Part shown: piece after piece, positions 1 through 6,964 of the stretch
Layout: every line of letters begins with the position of its first letter
Position numbering within the stretch: the first letter of the stretch is position 1
NCBI RefSeq assembly: GCF_003096655.1
Contig: NZ_QEKQ01000003.1
Span: forward strand, 1-64,000
From: Tamilnaduibacter salinus
Lineage (GTDB): Bacteria > Pseudomonadota > Gammaproteobacteria > Pseudomonadales > Oleiphilaceae
DNA: 64,000 nt
Reading direction: 5' to 3'
The notes under the pieces: model-generated
Database searches by the model: none
What the model saw: the letters and a program-made list of their open reading frames with translations, nothing else
Told to the model about the DNA's origin: nothing
Translations under genes and position numbers: made by a program

Positions 1-70
1 GATGAACAAATAGACTGGGGATTTATCGCTGAAATCGGCTCATCTCCGGATAGAGACCGGGAATCGGTGT

Positions 71-934
71 TCAAGCCCGGTTATTCAGAGGTTCCCTAAT
101 CAGATCTTCAAGCCTGTCACTTGGGCGACCGGTGTAATCGAGGGGTTGCGACTGCTCAAATTTAAGGAGGAGACGGTCATCTTTCACTTCGCTAGATTTA
201 ACGTTGTGAAAAGCACCAGCTAAACCTCCTTCCTCCAAAAGTCGCTTCCTGCTGATGCCAAAGCGAGTCAAATCATCTGCGTAAAAATTGAGCACCAGAC
301 AAATCTTCTTCTCACCGGCATCCTGCATGAAGTCAATTCTCTCAATTTCGACAAACCGCTCTTGGCACGAATGAGCGGACGCCCATAGGCGATGGCCTTG
401 TAGAATTTGAGGATGAATATTTTTTAAATCGAAAACTTTCTCTCTATTTGGAAGCCCAGCACCCATAAAAGCTGTTTTGAAATCATCGAAAATATTTACC
501 TGACTTCCTCTAGACCGAAACGCCTTCAAGAATGAGTCATCAAATTCTTGTCCATTCGGATGAACACCTTCCTGTATACCGTGCTGCGCTTTTCCGTATT
601 CAAACTTTACCTCTTTGAAAAGCACAAATGCCTTCACTAGATTCAGTAATGCGTAATAGACAAGAAGAGGCTTTGATGAAACTTCATGTGCAGACTGATA
701 GGCCCGATAAAAGTCTTCTGCCTGCTCGACAAACGAGTTGGCTTGATGTTTGGCATTGTCGTCCTCTATCTCCGTTAAGGCACCCCGAATAACAGACCAT
801 GGGTTGGTAGCAAATACTCTTGTCTGGAGACCAAAACGTCTTTCACCTTTGACTACTGGGTGACGAGTGTACGAGGTGGGCCTTTGTTTTACTTGAAGTA
901 TATTTCCGTCTCGCTGGGGTCTAACGTTAGACAT
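71..934 (-). CDS. YaaC-like protein (cassette gene)
   Basis: A 287-residue protein whose central part (a hydrophobic LLVYYALLNLVKAF segment followed by YGKAQHGIQEG) resembles the YaaC family first seen beside dnaA in Bacillus. The function of that family is not established. There is no signal peptide or clear enzyme motif. The gene is the fourth in the attC array and its codons are AT-richer than those of chromosomal neighbours. No attC is visible after the stop codon before the window edge. The YaaC assignment rests on recalled similarity only. Confidence 0.6.
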   Translation of the reverse strand: MSNVRPQRDGNILQVKQRPTSYTRHPVVKGERRFGLQTRVFATNPWSVIRGALTEIEDDNAKHQANSFVEQAEDFYRAYQSAHEVSSKPLLVYYALLNLVKAFVLFKEVKFEYGKAQHGIQEGVHPNGQEFDDSFLKAFRSRGSQVNIFDDFKTAFMGAGLPNREKVFDLKNIHPQILQGHRLWASAHSCQERFVEIERIDFMQDAGEKKICLVLNFYADDLTRFGISRKRLLEEGGLAGAFHNVKSSEVKDDRLLLKFEQSQPLDYTGRPSDRLEDLIREPLNNRA

Positions 935-953
935 TCAGTCCTCTTTTATTCGT

Positions 954-1005
954 ATAACGCTTGGTTCAGGTGCGCTGTAAGCGTCACCTGAAACCATTTG
1001 TTATG
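954..1005 (-). other. attC recombination site 1
   Basis: On the minus strand the site begins CATAACAA (1005-998) and ends GCGTTAT (960-954). The interior forms a hairpin of GGTTTCAGGTG and CACCTGAACC-type arms with one unpaired base, the extrahelical-base feature typical of attC. It begins three bases after the stop of the DUF4238 gene and lies before the YaaC-like gene. Confidence 0.85.
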
Positions 1006-1008
1006 TTT

Positions 1009-1899
1009 CTACTGGCTTAGTGCTTTCAGTATATATTGCTGAATATATTCCTGGCTGCTATCAGCTAAAGCCCATCCCAAATGATCCTCTACGAAAGGTG
1101 AAAAACTATCATTGTGCGCATAGGCTGCGCTTGCTTTCGCGATAGTTAGAAGGTTAATCATTTTGATCTGCTCATTCTTTGGGAGCATCTTGAAAACTTT
1201 AGCAAATTCATTTTTTGAATAAACAAGGGCTTTTCTTGGGTTTACAGCTACAGCGAATAACACGTCCCTATTATAGTGCCCCATTCGAAATGTTGGATAG
1301 TCACTTGTAATCAGGCAGTCCGCATCAAAATCAAATTCTTCAACGTTAGCGTTTAAAAGTCCATGATGAAATGGCTCAGACTGAAATGATGTTATCTCGT
1401 TTATAACAAATAACGCAAAAGCCATTACACCTTTTGACGGTGATTCGCCAATATAACTAAAAACCTCATTTACAGATTTACTTGATCCATTATTCATCGA
1501 ATTCTTAATTATTTGAAACTCTTCATCTGTCGGAGCCATTAAATCAAGAATAGCGGGATTCCTTGCTTCTAAGCACGTAAGATAAAATGCAAGGTCTTTT
1601 TTAGTTTTTTCTGGGATTTTCGAGTAATGTAAAGATCGCGCAGAATTTAATGCCTTATAACCGACCTCGTCTAGTTTTGGTGTTACGTGTGTTGATTCAA
1701 TTTCAAAGGCGCCATCAGGCAATACAATCTCGTAGAGATTCTTCGCGTTTGCAGAATGCTTGATGGAAGCTTCTTTAGTTTCTAGTTTACCTGTATGTGA
1801 GATTCTTCTATAACGACATAATTTTTTAGAGTTTCTTCCTATTGCCCATGCTGAAAGAAAGTGTTGTGGTACAAAATGATGATTTACTGGTTTATTCAT
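1009..1899 (-). CDS. DUF4238 domain protein (cassette gene)
   Basis: A 296-residue protein beginning MNKPVNHHFVPQHFLSAWA. The HHFVPQ...L..W pattern at the N-terminus is the hallmark of DUF4238, a family of unknown function often found in accessory and mobile regions. Its stop codon (1009-1011) sits just before attC site 1, and its start lies just beyond attC site 2, as in a one-gene integron cassette. No signal peptide is seen. The gene is AT-rich relative to the chromosome, consistent with acquisition from elsewhere. Confidence 0.8.
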   Translation of the reverse strand: MNKPVNHHFVPQHFLSAWAIGRNSKKLCRYRRISHTGKLETKEASIKHSANAKNLYEIVLPDGAFEIESTHVTPKLDEVGYKALNSARSLHYSKIPEKTKKDLAFYLTCLEARNPAILDLMAPTDEEFQIIKNSMNNGSSKSVNEVFSYIGESPSKGVMAFALFVINEITSFQSEPFHHGLLNANVEEFDFDADCLITSDYPTFRMGHYNRDVLFAVAVNPRKALVYSKNEFAKVFKMLPKNEQIKMINLLTIAKASAAYAHNDSFSPFVEDHLGWALADSSQEYIQQYILKALSQ

Positions 1900-1926
1900 A
1901 GAATGGTTCTTGATGTATGGTGAAAC

Positions 1927-2002
1927 ATAACGCTAAAACTTTGCGGCAATTTTGGAACCGCAAAGCGGTGGAAAAATTGTCCGGCAACAGTGCATTGTTA
2001 TG
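1927..2002 (-). other. attC recombination site 2
   Basis: The site runs on the minus strand from CATAACAA (2002-1995) to GCGTTAT (1933-1927), 76 bases. The interior arms CAATTTT..ACCGC and GCGGT..AAAATTG pair around an AAA loop with an internal mismatch block. The TAA in the first motif is also the stop codon of the upstream 95-residue gene. Confidence 0.8.
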
Positions 2003-2285
2003 CGCTGTCGACAGGAGCACCACAATTCATACATCTTTCTGGGATCGACAAGGCGCTGATAAAGCTGAAAGAAACCCCGTAATGCCCACTGCATACTTTG
2101 CACTTCATACCAGTGATGTAGTGGACCCATCCCAGACCAAAAACTAAAGCTAAGATGGGAACCATGACGAAAATTGGCCAAACGACCTGAAAATACTCGC
2201 AAAGCATGATCACTAGTAGCTGCGGAGCGATTACTAAAGGAGCTAGACCGAAAGCCACCGAAAAACTTCTAAGTCGAATATTCAT
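1998..2285 (-). CDS. Small membrane protein with CxxC pairs (cassette gene)
   Basis: A 95-residue protein beginning MNIRLRSFSV. It has two hydrophobic segments (roughly residues 8-25 and 30-52), then a soluble tail with two Cys pairs (KCKVC and ERCMNCG) that could bind zinc or an iron-sulfur centre. I chose the ATG at 2285 because a longer frame would begin inside attC site 3. The gene fills the space between two attC sites. I do not recognise a family. Confidence 0.6.
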   Translation of the reverse strand: MNIRLRSFSVAFGLAPLVIAPQLLVIMLCEYFQVVWPIFVMVPILALVFGLGWVHYITGMKCKVCSGHYGVSFSFISALSIPERCMNCGAPVDSA

Positions 2286-2293
2286 GATTACGC

Positions 2294-2350
2294 ATAACGC
2301 TTGCAGCAGGGGCGCGACGTCAGGAGCGTCCCTTGCCTGCATTTGTTATG
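2294..2350 (-). other. attC recombination site 3
   Basis: The site runs on the minus strand from CATAACAA (2350-2343) to GCGTTAT (2300-2294), 57 bases. Between them GCAGGCAAGGGACGC and GCGCCCCTGCTGC form an imperfect hairpin. The upstream 198-residue reading frame continues into this site and stops at 2320, which is common for cassette genes. Confidence 0.85.
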
Positions 2351-2916
2351 AATTTTTTGTATTCCCGCCAAAGATTGCGCCGCCACTTCCAACTAACCTT
2401 TACTTTCACTGGTTTCCCAATGCTGGTGTCCACATAGAGGTTAAACGTCATTATCCGATAAAACGCTACTAGTGCATTATCAGCGAATAGAAACTCTTCT
2501 CTTTGTTTCAGCTCCGCAAAGAAATCTGAAGGATGAAATATCAGGACTTGCTCCCCATCTGATAGTTGCTTTGGAAGCTTTGAGCACATATGGCTGACGC
2601 GGCGATCAAGATATGGAAAGGTCCAGAAGTTCAGCTTTCCTGTGAAGGGATATTTTCTGTACCTCCAGTGGTAATTTGTCACGCTTACTTGGCGTGGGCC
2701 TACATTGACGCATGAAAGCGTGTAAACGAAAAAATTCAAAACCTGGGGATCATCTTGTGGAATTACCCCCGAGGAGAGAGTTGCTCTGAGTTGAACCTTA
2801 CGATCTCTGACGGACAACCACAGAGCGACACCTGAAATCACCACAGTACCAACAGCCGAAAGCCATGGAGCAAAACTATTGATGAACAACCATGTGTCTT
2901 TGCACTCAGGTGTCAC
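2320..2916 (-). CDS. Hypothetical membrane-anchored protein (first cassette gene)
   Basis: A 198-residue protein starting at GTG. A hydrophobic segment at about residues 14-34 is followed by a basic stretch (RDRKVQLR), suggesting one N-terminal membrane anchor with most of the protein in the cytoplasm. The remainder is rich in aromatic and basic residues and has no motif I recognise. The gene starts 15 bases inside the GTTATG core that bounds the array (2931-2936) and ends within attC site 3. Confidence 0.55.
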   Translation of the reverse strand: MTPECKDTWLFINSFAPWLSAVGTVVISGVALWLSVRDRKVQLRATLSSGVIPQDDPQVLNFFVYTLSCVNVGPRQVSVTNYHWRYRKYPFTGKLNFWTFPYLDRRVSHMCSKLPKQLSDGEQVLIFHPSDFFAELKQREEFLFADNALVAFYRIMTFNLYVDTSIGKPVKVKVSWKWRRNLWREYKKFITNAGKGRS

Positions 2917-3110
2917 TCAGAGCTCCCATTCATAACAGCTGATTAGATCGCGTTCTTCGATATTGAATAAACGTGACGTCCACATAACTCCGCTTTCTGA
3001 CGGATGGTTTCCGAGCGAAAAACCACGCAATAGCAACACCTTAGCGCAGTTTCTGGCCGCCCGCCATGTAATAGCGTGACCTCTCGTTTTCGCGCTCTCA
3101 ATACGACTGT

Positions 3111-3383
3111 ATAGACGGGCTGACCTCGGATGGTACGGTGGCTACACTCCGGCCCGGCATTGAACGGATAATCGAACGCACACTGGTGCCGGTCGTTCCA
3201 ATGGCTCGACGCGGGCTCTGGGGCAGCTTTTTCAGCAGGAAAGGCGGACGACCCACGGCCCGACTGTTTCGCCGGGTCTGGTCCCGAATCCAGCTGGCGA
3301 TCGGGGAGCCTGTGTGGGCCGATCAGGCGAGCGCGGCTCGCCTCGAAGCGTCTGTACTGGCGCTTCGCGGTGAACACCTTTGA
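3111..3383 (+). pseudogene. C-terminal remnant of a PlsC-type acyltransferase
   Basis: The frame encodes LRPGIERIIERT, then VPVVPMARRGLWGSFFSRK, then WSRIQLAIGEPV. This is the C-terminal part of the phospholipid acyltransferase domain found in PlsC and in MFS-acyltransferase fusions, where RPGIERI follows the PEGxLT motif. The usual N-terminal half, including the HX4D catalytic motif, is absent. A GTG at 3138 could start translation but would not give a working enzyme. The break lies next to the attC array, so the insertion or an associated deletion probably removed the 5' part. The frame stops at 3383, convergent with proV. Confidence 0.65.
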
Positions 3384-3446
3384 CAAGGGGTGAGTCGGAG
3401 GGACGAGCGGGAGTTCATCGCTCCCGCCCAAACCGGCCCTCTGGCC

Positions 3447-4505
3447 TCAGAGGGTCTGGTCCCGTTCTTCCGAAGCAGCCGTTGGCACGAGAGCCTTGGC
3501 CAGATCCTTCATATGGAGTGTGCCGACGGGGTCGCCGTCGCCGCCGATAACACGGTAGTCCAGATTGGTATCGCCCTCGGAACGGCTGAGGACTGACTCC
3601 AGGTTCTCGTCTTCCGTGATGTCCCCGGCGTAGTGATCCCCCTCCGGCATCTGCGGATCCATGACCGACCGGACCCGGAGCACGCGGGCCCGGTTGATGT
3701 CGGAAATGAAGTCCACGATGTACGGGTCGTTCGGGTTGAGCAGGATGTCCTGCGGGTCGCCCTGCTGAACCACGCCGCCCTCCTTCAGGATGACCAGATG
3801 ATCCGCCAGCTTCAGGGCCTCATCCAGATCGTGCGTGATGAACACGATCGTCTTCTTCAGCTCTTCCTGAAGCTGCAGCAGAAGATCCTGCATGTCCGAG
3901 CGGATCAGTGGATCCAGAGCCGAGAAGGCCTCATCCATCAGCATGATCGGCGCATTCGAGACCAGCGCGCGGGCGATCCCCACACGCTGCTGCATGCCGC
4001 CGGACAGCTGGTGGGGGAATTGGTTTTCGTTCCCCTTCAGGCCGACGCGATCCAGCCAGTACAGTGCCTCTTTTTCGTAGTCACGAGTGGTGAAACCACG
4101 CACGTCCATGGACATGCCCGCGTTCTCCAGCACCGTTCGGTGCGGCAGTAGCGCGAACTTCTGAAACACCATCGACATGCCTTCCTGGCGCAGTCGGCGG
4201 AGTTCGTTCTCATCCTTTTTCAGGACGTTTTCCCCGTCCACGATGATCTTCCCCGCCGTGGGCTCAATCAGCCGGTTCAGGTGGCGGATCAGCGTGGATT
4301 TGCCGGAGCCGGACAACCCCATGATGACGGTGATTTCACCCTCTTTCATGTCAACGTTGATGTCCTGGAGACCGAGCACATGGTTGTACGTCTCCAACAA
4401 CTCCGGCTTACCCATGCCGTTGTACACCTGCTTCAGGGCCAGCTGCGGCGTCTCGCCGAATATCTTGTACAGATGTTTGATCGAGATCTTGACGTTCTCT
4501 GACAC
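3447..4505 (-). CDS. proV: Glycine betaine/proline-type ABC importer, ATPase
   Basis: A 352-residue ABC ATPase of the ProV/OpuAA family. It carries Walker A GLSGSGKST, signature LSGGMQQRVGIARA and Walker B IMLMDEAFSALD, and the ProV-specific N-terminal extension (about 50 residues before the ABC core). The C-terminal 80 residues form a regulatory tail that looks like a weak CBS region. Translation starts at GTG behind a strong GGGAGG. It is the last gene of the minus-strand proXWV unit, 12 bases after proW. Its role is ATP-driven uptake of betaine-like compatible solutes, fitting a halotolerant lifestyle. Confidence 0.93.
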   Translation of the reverse strand: MSENVKISIKHLYKIFGETPQLALKQVYNGMGKPELLETYNHVLGLQDINVDMKEGEITVIMGLSGSGKSTLIRHLNRLIEPTAGKIIVDGENVLKKDENELRRLRQEGMSMVFQKFALLPHRTVLENAGMSMDVRGFTTRDYEKEALYWLDRVGLKGNENQFPHQLSGGMQQRVGIARALVSNAPIMLMDEAFSALDPLIRSDMQDLLLQLQEELKKTIVFITHDLDEALKLADHLVILKEGGVVQQGDPQDILLNPNDPYIVDFISDINRARVLRVRSVMDPQMPEGDHYAGDITEDENLESVLSRSEGDTNLDYRVIGGDGDPVGTLHMKDLAKALVPTAASEERDQTL

Positions 4506-4517
4506 GATGTTTCCTCC

Positions 4518-5552
4518 CTACTGCGACTGGGCGGCGTTGATCCGCGCCAGAGATGCTTTGGTCACCCGATCGAGAATGACGGCCAGAATCACGATACCGA
4601 GACCGGAAACCAGACCAACGCCCAGTTCCAGATTGCGGATACCGCGCAGTACCAGCACGCCCAGACCCGGTGCGGAAACCAGGGAGGCGATCACCACCAT
4701 CGCCAGACTCATCATGATCGTCTGGTTCACACCCGCCATGATGTTGGGCAGGGCCAGCGGAATCTGTACCTTGTACAGCTTCTGCCGGGGCGTCATACCA
4801 AACGCGTCCGCCGCCTCGATCACGTCCTTGTCCACCAGCCGGATGCCCAGGTTGGTCAGACGGATGACCGGCACGATCGCGTAGAGAATGATCGCAATGC
4901 CGTAGAGCTTCGATTCGGTCACGCTGAACAGGAAGATCAGCGGAATCAGGTACACGAATGGCGGCAACGTCTGAAGCATATCCAGAACCGGTATCGTCAT
5001 GCGCTGCATGAGATCACTTCGGGACATGGCAATGCCAATGGGCACGCCAACGAGCACACAGATCAGGGCGCAGACAAAGATGATTGAGAGTGTCTGCATC
5101 GCATAGGAATAGTGGTCGATGAAGGCCAGCAGGAAAATGCTGCCCGCAACGAAGCCGACCAGTTTCCAGGACTTGGTCACAACGAACACAACCGCCAGCA
5201 GGATGGGAATGATGATCCACCAGGGCGTGTTGAGCATTCCATAGAGCGCCCCGTCCAGAAACCAGCTCAACGGCTGGGTGATCGGGTCGAGGACGACGCT
5301 CAGCGTGTCTTTGATCGCCAGAAAGCCCTGCTCGAGGCCACGGGTCAGGTCCCGTGACTGGGGAAACGCCGGGCAGGCTTTGTTGAGGGCGTCCATTGAG
5401 GGAAACGGCAGCTCCCAGAGGCTGGTTTCCGTGGCCTCCTCGCCTTTGGTTTTGGACAGCAGCTGTGCCATTGATGTGGGCGCGCTGCTTTGGCTCGAGC
5501 CGCACCATTCCTTGAGGCCGAGCGTGGAGAAAACAAAATCGTAGGTTGCCAT
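4518..5552 (-). CDS. proW: Glycine betaine/proline-type ABC importer, permease
   Basis: A 344-residue permease of the ProW family. A long N-terminal soluble part (about 120 residues) precedes a membrane domain with several helices. The BPD-type loop (near EAADAFGMTPRQKLYKVQIP), which contacts the ATPase, lies in the last third. I prefer the ATG at 5552 (MATYDF) to a TTG at 5603. The gene lies between proX and proV in a single transcription unit. Confidence 0.92.
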   Translation of the reverse strand: MATYDFVFSTLGLKEWCGSSQSSAPTSMAQLLSKTKGEEATETSLWELPFPSMDALNKACPAFPQSRDLTRGLEQGFLAIKDTLSVVLDPITQPLSWFLDGALYGMLNTPWWIIIPILLAVVFVVTKSWKLVGFVAGSIFLLAFIDHYSYAMQTLSIIFVCALICVLVGVPIGIAMSRSDLMQRMTIPVLDMLQTLPPFVYLIPLIFLFSVTESKLYGIAIILYAIVPVIRLTNLGIRLVDKDVIEAADAFGMTPRQKLYKVQIPLALPNIMAGVNQTIMMSLAMVVIASLVSAPGLGVLVLRGIRNLELGVGLVSGLGIVILAVILDRVTKASLARINAAQSQ

Positions 5553-5640
5553 GGGTGATCGTCCCGCGGACAGAACCGCCAGATGAATGGGTGTCTGAAA
5601 CAATCCGGGCGGGGAAGTCCCCGCCCGGCGTTGGCTTTGA

Positions 5641-6606
5641 TCAGTTCAACAGGCTTGAGAGATTCTCGCGGGCAGAATCGTTCAGCCACTCGGACCAGAC
5701 GTCCGGGTTGTTCTGAATGAAGTGCACAGCTGTTTCTTCACCGGACGCGCTGTTGTTGCTCTTCCAGGCCAGCAGGGCACTCATCTGATCCGTGCCGAAG
5801 TGCAGCTTGCTCATCATTTCAGCCACTTCCGGCTCACGATCGCGGAAATCGGTCGTGACGGCCGTCAGGACCGGCGCTGCCGGGAAATCAGACACGCCCG
5901 GGTTTTCAGAATCCTGGTTCTGGTTGTTTTCATGGGCTTCCTTGTCGTAGCCACCCATGTCGATCTTGGTCATGTCGTATTTGCCCAGCGGAACGGTCGG
6001 TGCCCAGTAGTAGCCGAACCAGGGCTCTTCGTTCTCAACGGCGCTTGCCATGGAGGACGCCAACGTCTCGCCAGAGCCGTGGTTGAACACCTCGATACCG
6101 GAGCTTTCCAGATCCAGGGCACGGATCAGGTTGTCACTGACCACACGGCAACCCCAGCCGTCCGGGCAGTTGTTGAAACGAGCGCCAACGAGCTCAGGGT
6201 TGTTCATGACGCCTTCAATGGTTTTCAGTTCCGGATGCTCCTCAGCCAGGTAGGTAGGAATCCACCAGCCTTCGACGCCGCCCGGGCGAAGAACCTTGCC
6301 AAGCTCTTCAATCTTGCCCTGACTCTTCAGTCGCTCGTAGACCTCGCCGGTGGAGTTGACCCATAGCTCAGTCACAATATCCGGCTCGCCATTCTCGGCG
6401 ACCGAGGTGACCGCCGGAACCGTATCGGACGGCACAACCGACACCTCACAGCCGTAGCCCTGTTCCATGAGGAACTTGGCCACGCCGGTGACGACTTCGT
6501 TGGAAGCCCAGTTCATCTCAGTGATGGAGACCTCACCGCAGTCGGCCTGAGCCATTGTCGGGAGTGCAGCTGCACAGAGCACAGCCGCTTTCGTCAGCTT
6601 ACGCAT
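5641..6606 (-). CDS. proX: Osmoprotectant ABC importer, periplasmic binding protein
   Basis: A 321-residue protein with a clear signal peptide (MRKLTKAAVLCAAALPTMA, cleavage near AQA-DC) followed by an OpuAC-type substrate-binding domain. Several Trp residues (VEGWW, FGYYW, DGWGC) fit the aromatic cage used to bind quaternary amines. The ATG at 6606 has AGAAGGA upstream. It is the first gene of the proXWV unit, whose promoter should lie in the 358-base gap toward hrpB. The exact substrate (betaine, proline betaine or choline) cannot be read from the sequence. Confidence 0.92.
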   Translation of the reverse strand: MRKLTKAAVLCAAALPTMAQADCGEVSITEMNWASNEVVTGVAKFLMEQGYGCEVSVVPSDTVPAVTSVAENGEPDIVTELWVNSTGEVYERLKSQGKIEELGKVLRPGGVEGWWIPTYLAEEHPELKTIEGVMNNPELVGARFNNCPDGWGCRVVSDNLIRALDLESSGIEVFNHGSGETLASSMASAVENEEPWFGYYWAPTVPLGKYDMTKIDMGGYDKEAHENNQNQDSENPGVSDFPAAPVLTAVTTDFRDREPEVAEMMSKLHFGTDQMSALLAWKSNNSASGEETAVHFIQNNPDVWSEWLNDSARENLSSLLN

Positions 6607-6811
6607 GGTTTTCGTCCTTCTGGTTGCTTTTGGTTTTTCCTGAGGAAACAGATAGAGAGGACAGGCAAGACCCGGGCCAGATACGAGCACCCGGGTCCTG
6701 AACGTGCACGATCAGGTTGGAAGCTACGTCAATGGATCGCTGTTGGTTTGATCGTTTCAAATCGACATTGCCAGTTACCATTTCTTCATCAGATTAAATC
6801 TTATTGGCTCA

Positions 6812-6831
6812 GATGCAAATCAGTTTGCATC
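6812..6831. promoter_or_regulatory. Perfect inverted repeat in the proX-hrpB gap
   Basis: GATGCAAA and TTTGCATC flank the spacer TCAG. The element lies in the AT-rich part of the 358-base gap between the divergent proX and hrpB genes, where promoters are expected. It has operator geometry; no regulator can be named. The rest of the gap shows nothing else I can support. Confidence 0.45.
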
Positions 6832-6964
6832 GTTTTGCAGCGCGTAACTGACGGTGAAACGAGCTCCCGTGCCGCCATGGAGCGGCATCCGGGGCGGTGG
6901 CATTGTCGCACGCCGGACCGGTATCATCCGCTGGCCAGAGGCCACAACATCAACAGATTGCATC

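Larger units (their letters stand above)
71..2936 (-). mobile_element. attC-bearing gene cassette array without integrase (CALIN-type)
   Basis: Four minus-strand genes are separated by three sites that each run from CATAACAA to GCGTTAT around an imperfect palindrome, the layout of integron attC sites. All sites and genes share one orientation, so the array is read from high to low coordinate. The upstream edge carries a GTTATG core at 2931-2936. The stretch is visibly richer in A+T than the rest of the window. No tyrosine recombinase of the IntI type is encoded in the window. The last gene (71-934) has no attC visible before the window starts, so the array probably continues leftward. Confidence 0.8.

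Noticed and set aside
1-99. Plus-strand open frame ending TAA at 97-99, possibly the end of a gene from beyond the window
   Set aside because: Only 32 residues, no recognised similarity, and its last 29 bases overlap the YaaC-like gene; codon use gives no support in this AT-rich region.
3407-3429. Hairpin GCGGGAG/CTCCCGC between the acyltransferase remnant and proV as a terminator
   Set aside because: No T-tract in either direction and short stem; not enough to call.
2943-3431. 162-residue minus-strand open frame upstream of the cassette array that might be an integrase remnant
   Set aside because: No tyrosine recombinase motif; it lies antisense to the acyltransferase remnant and reads as a shadow.
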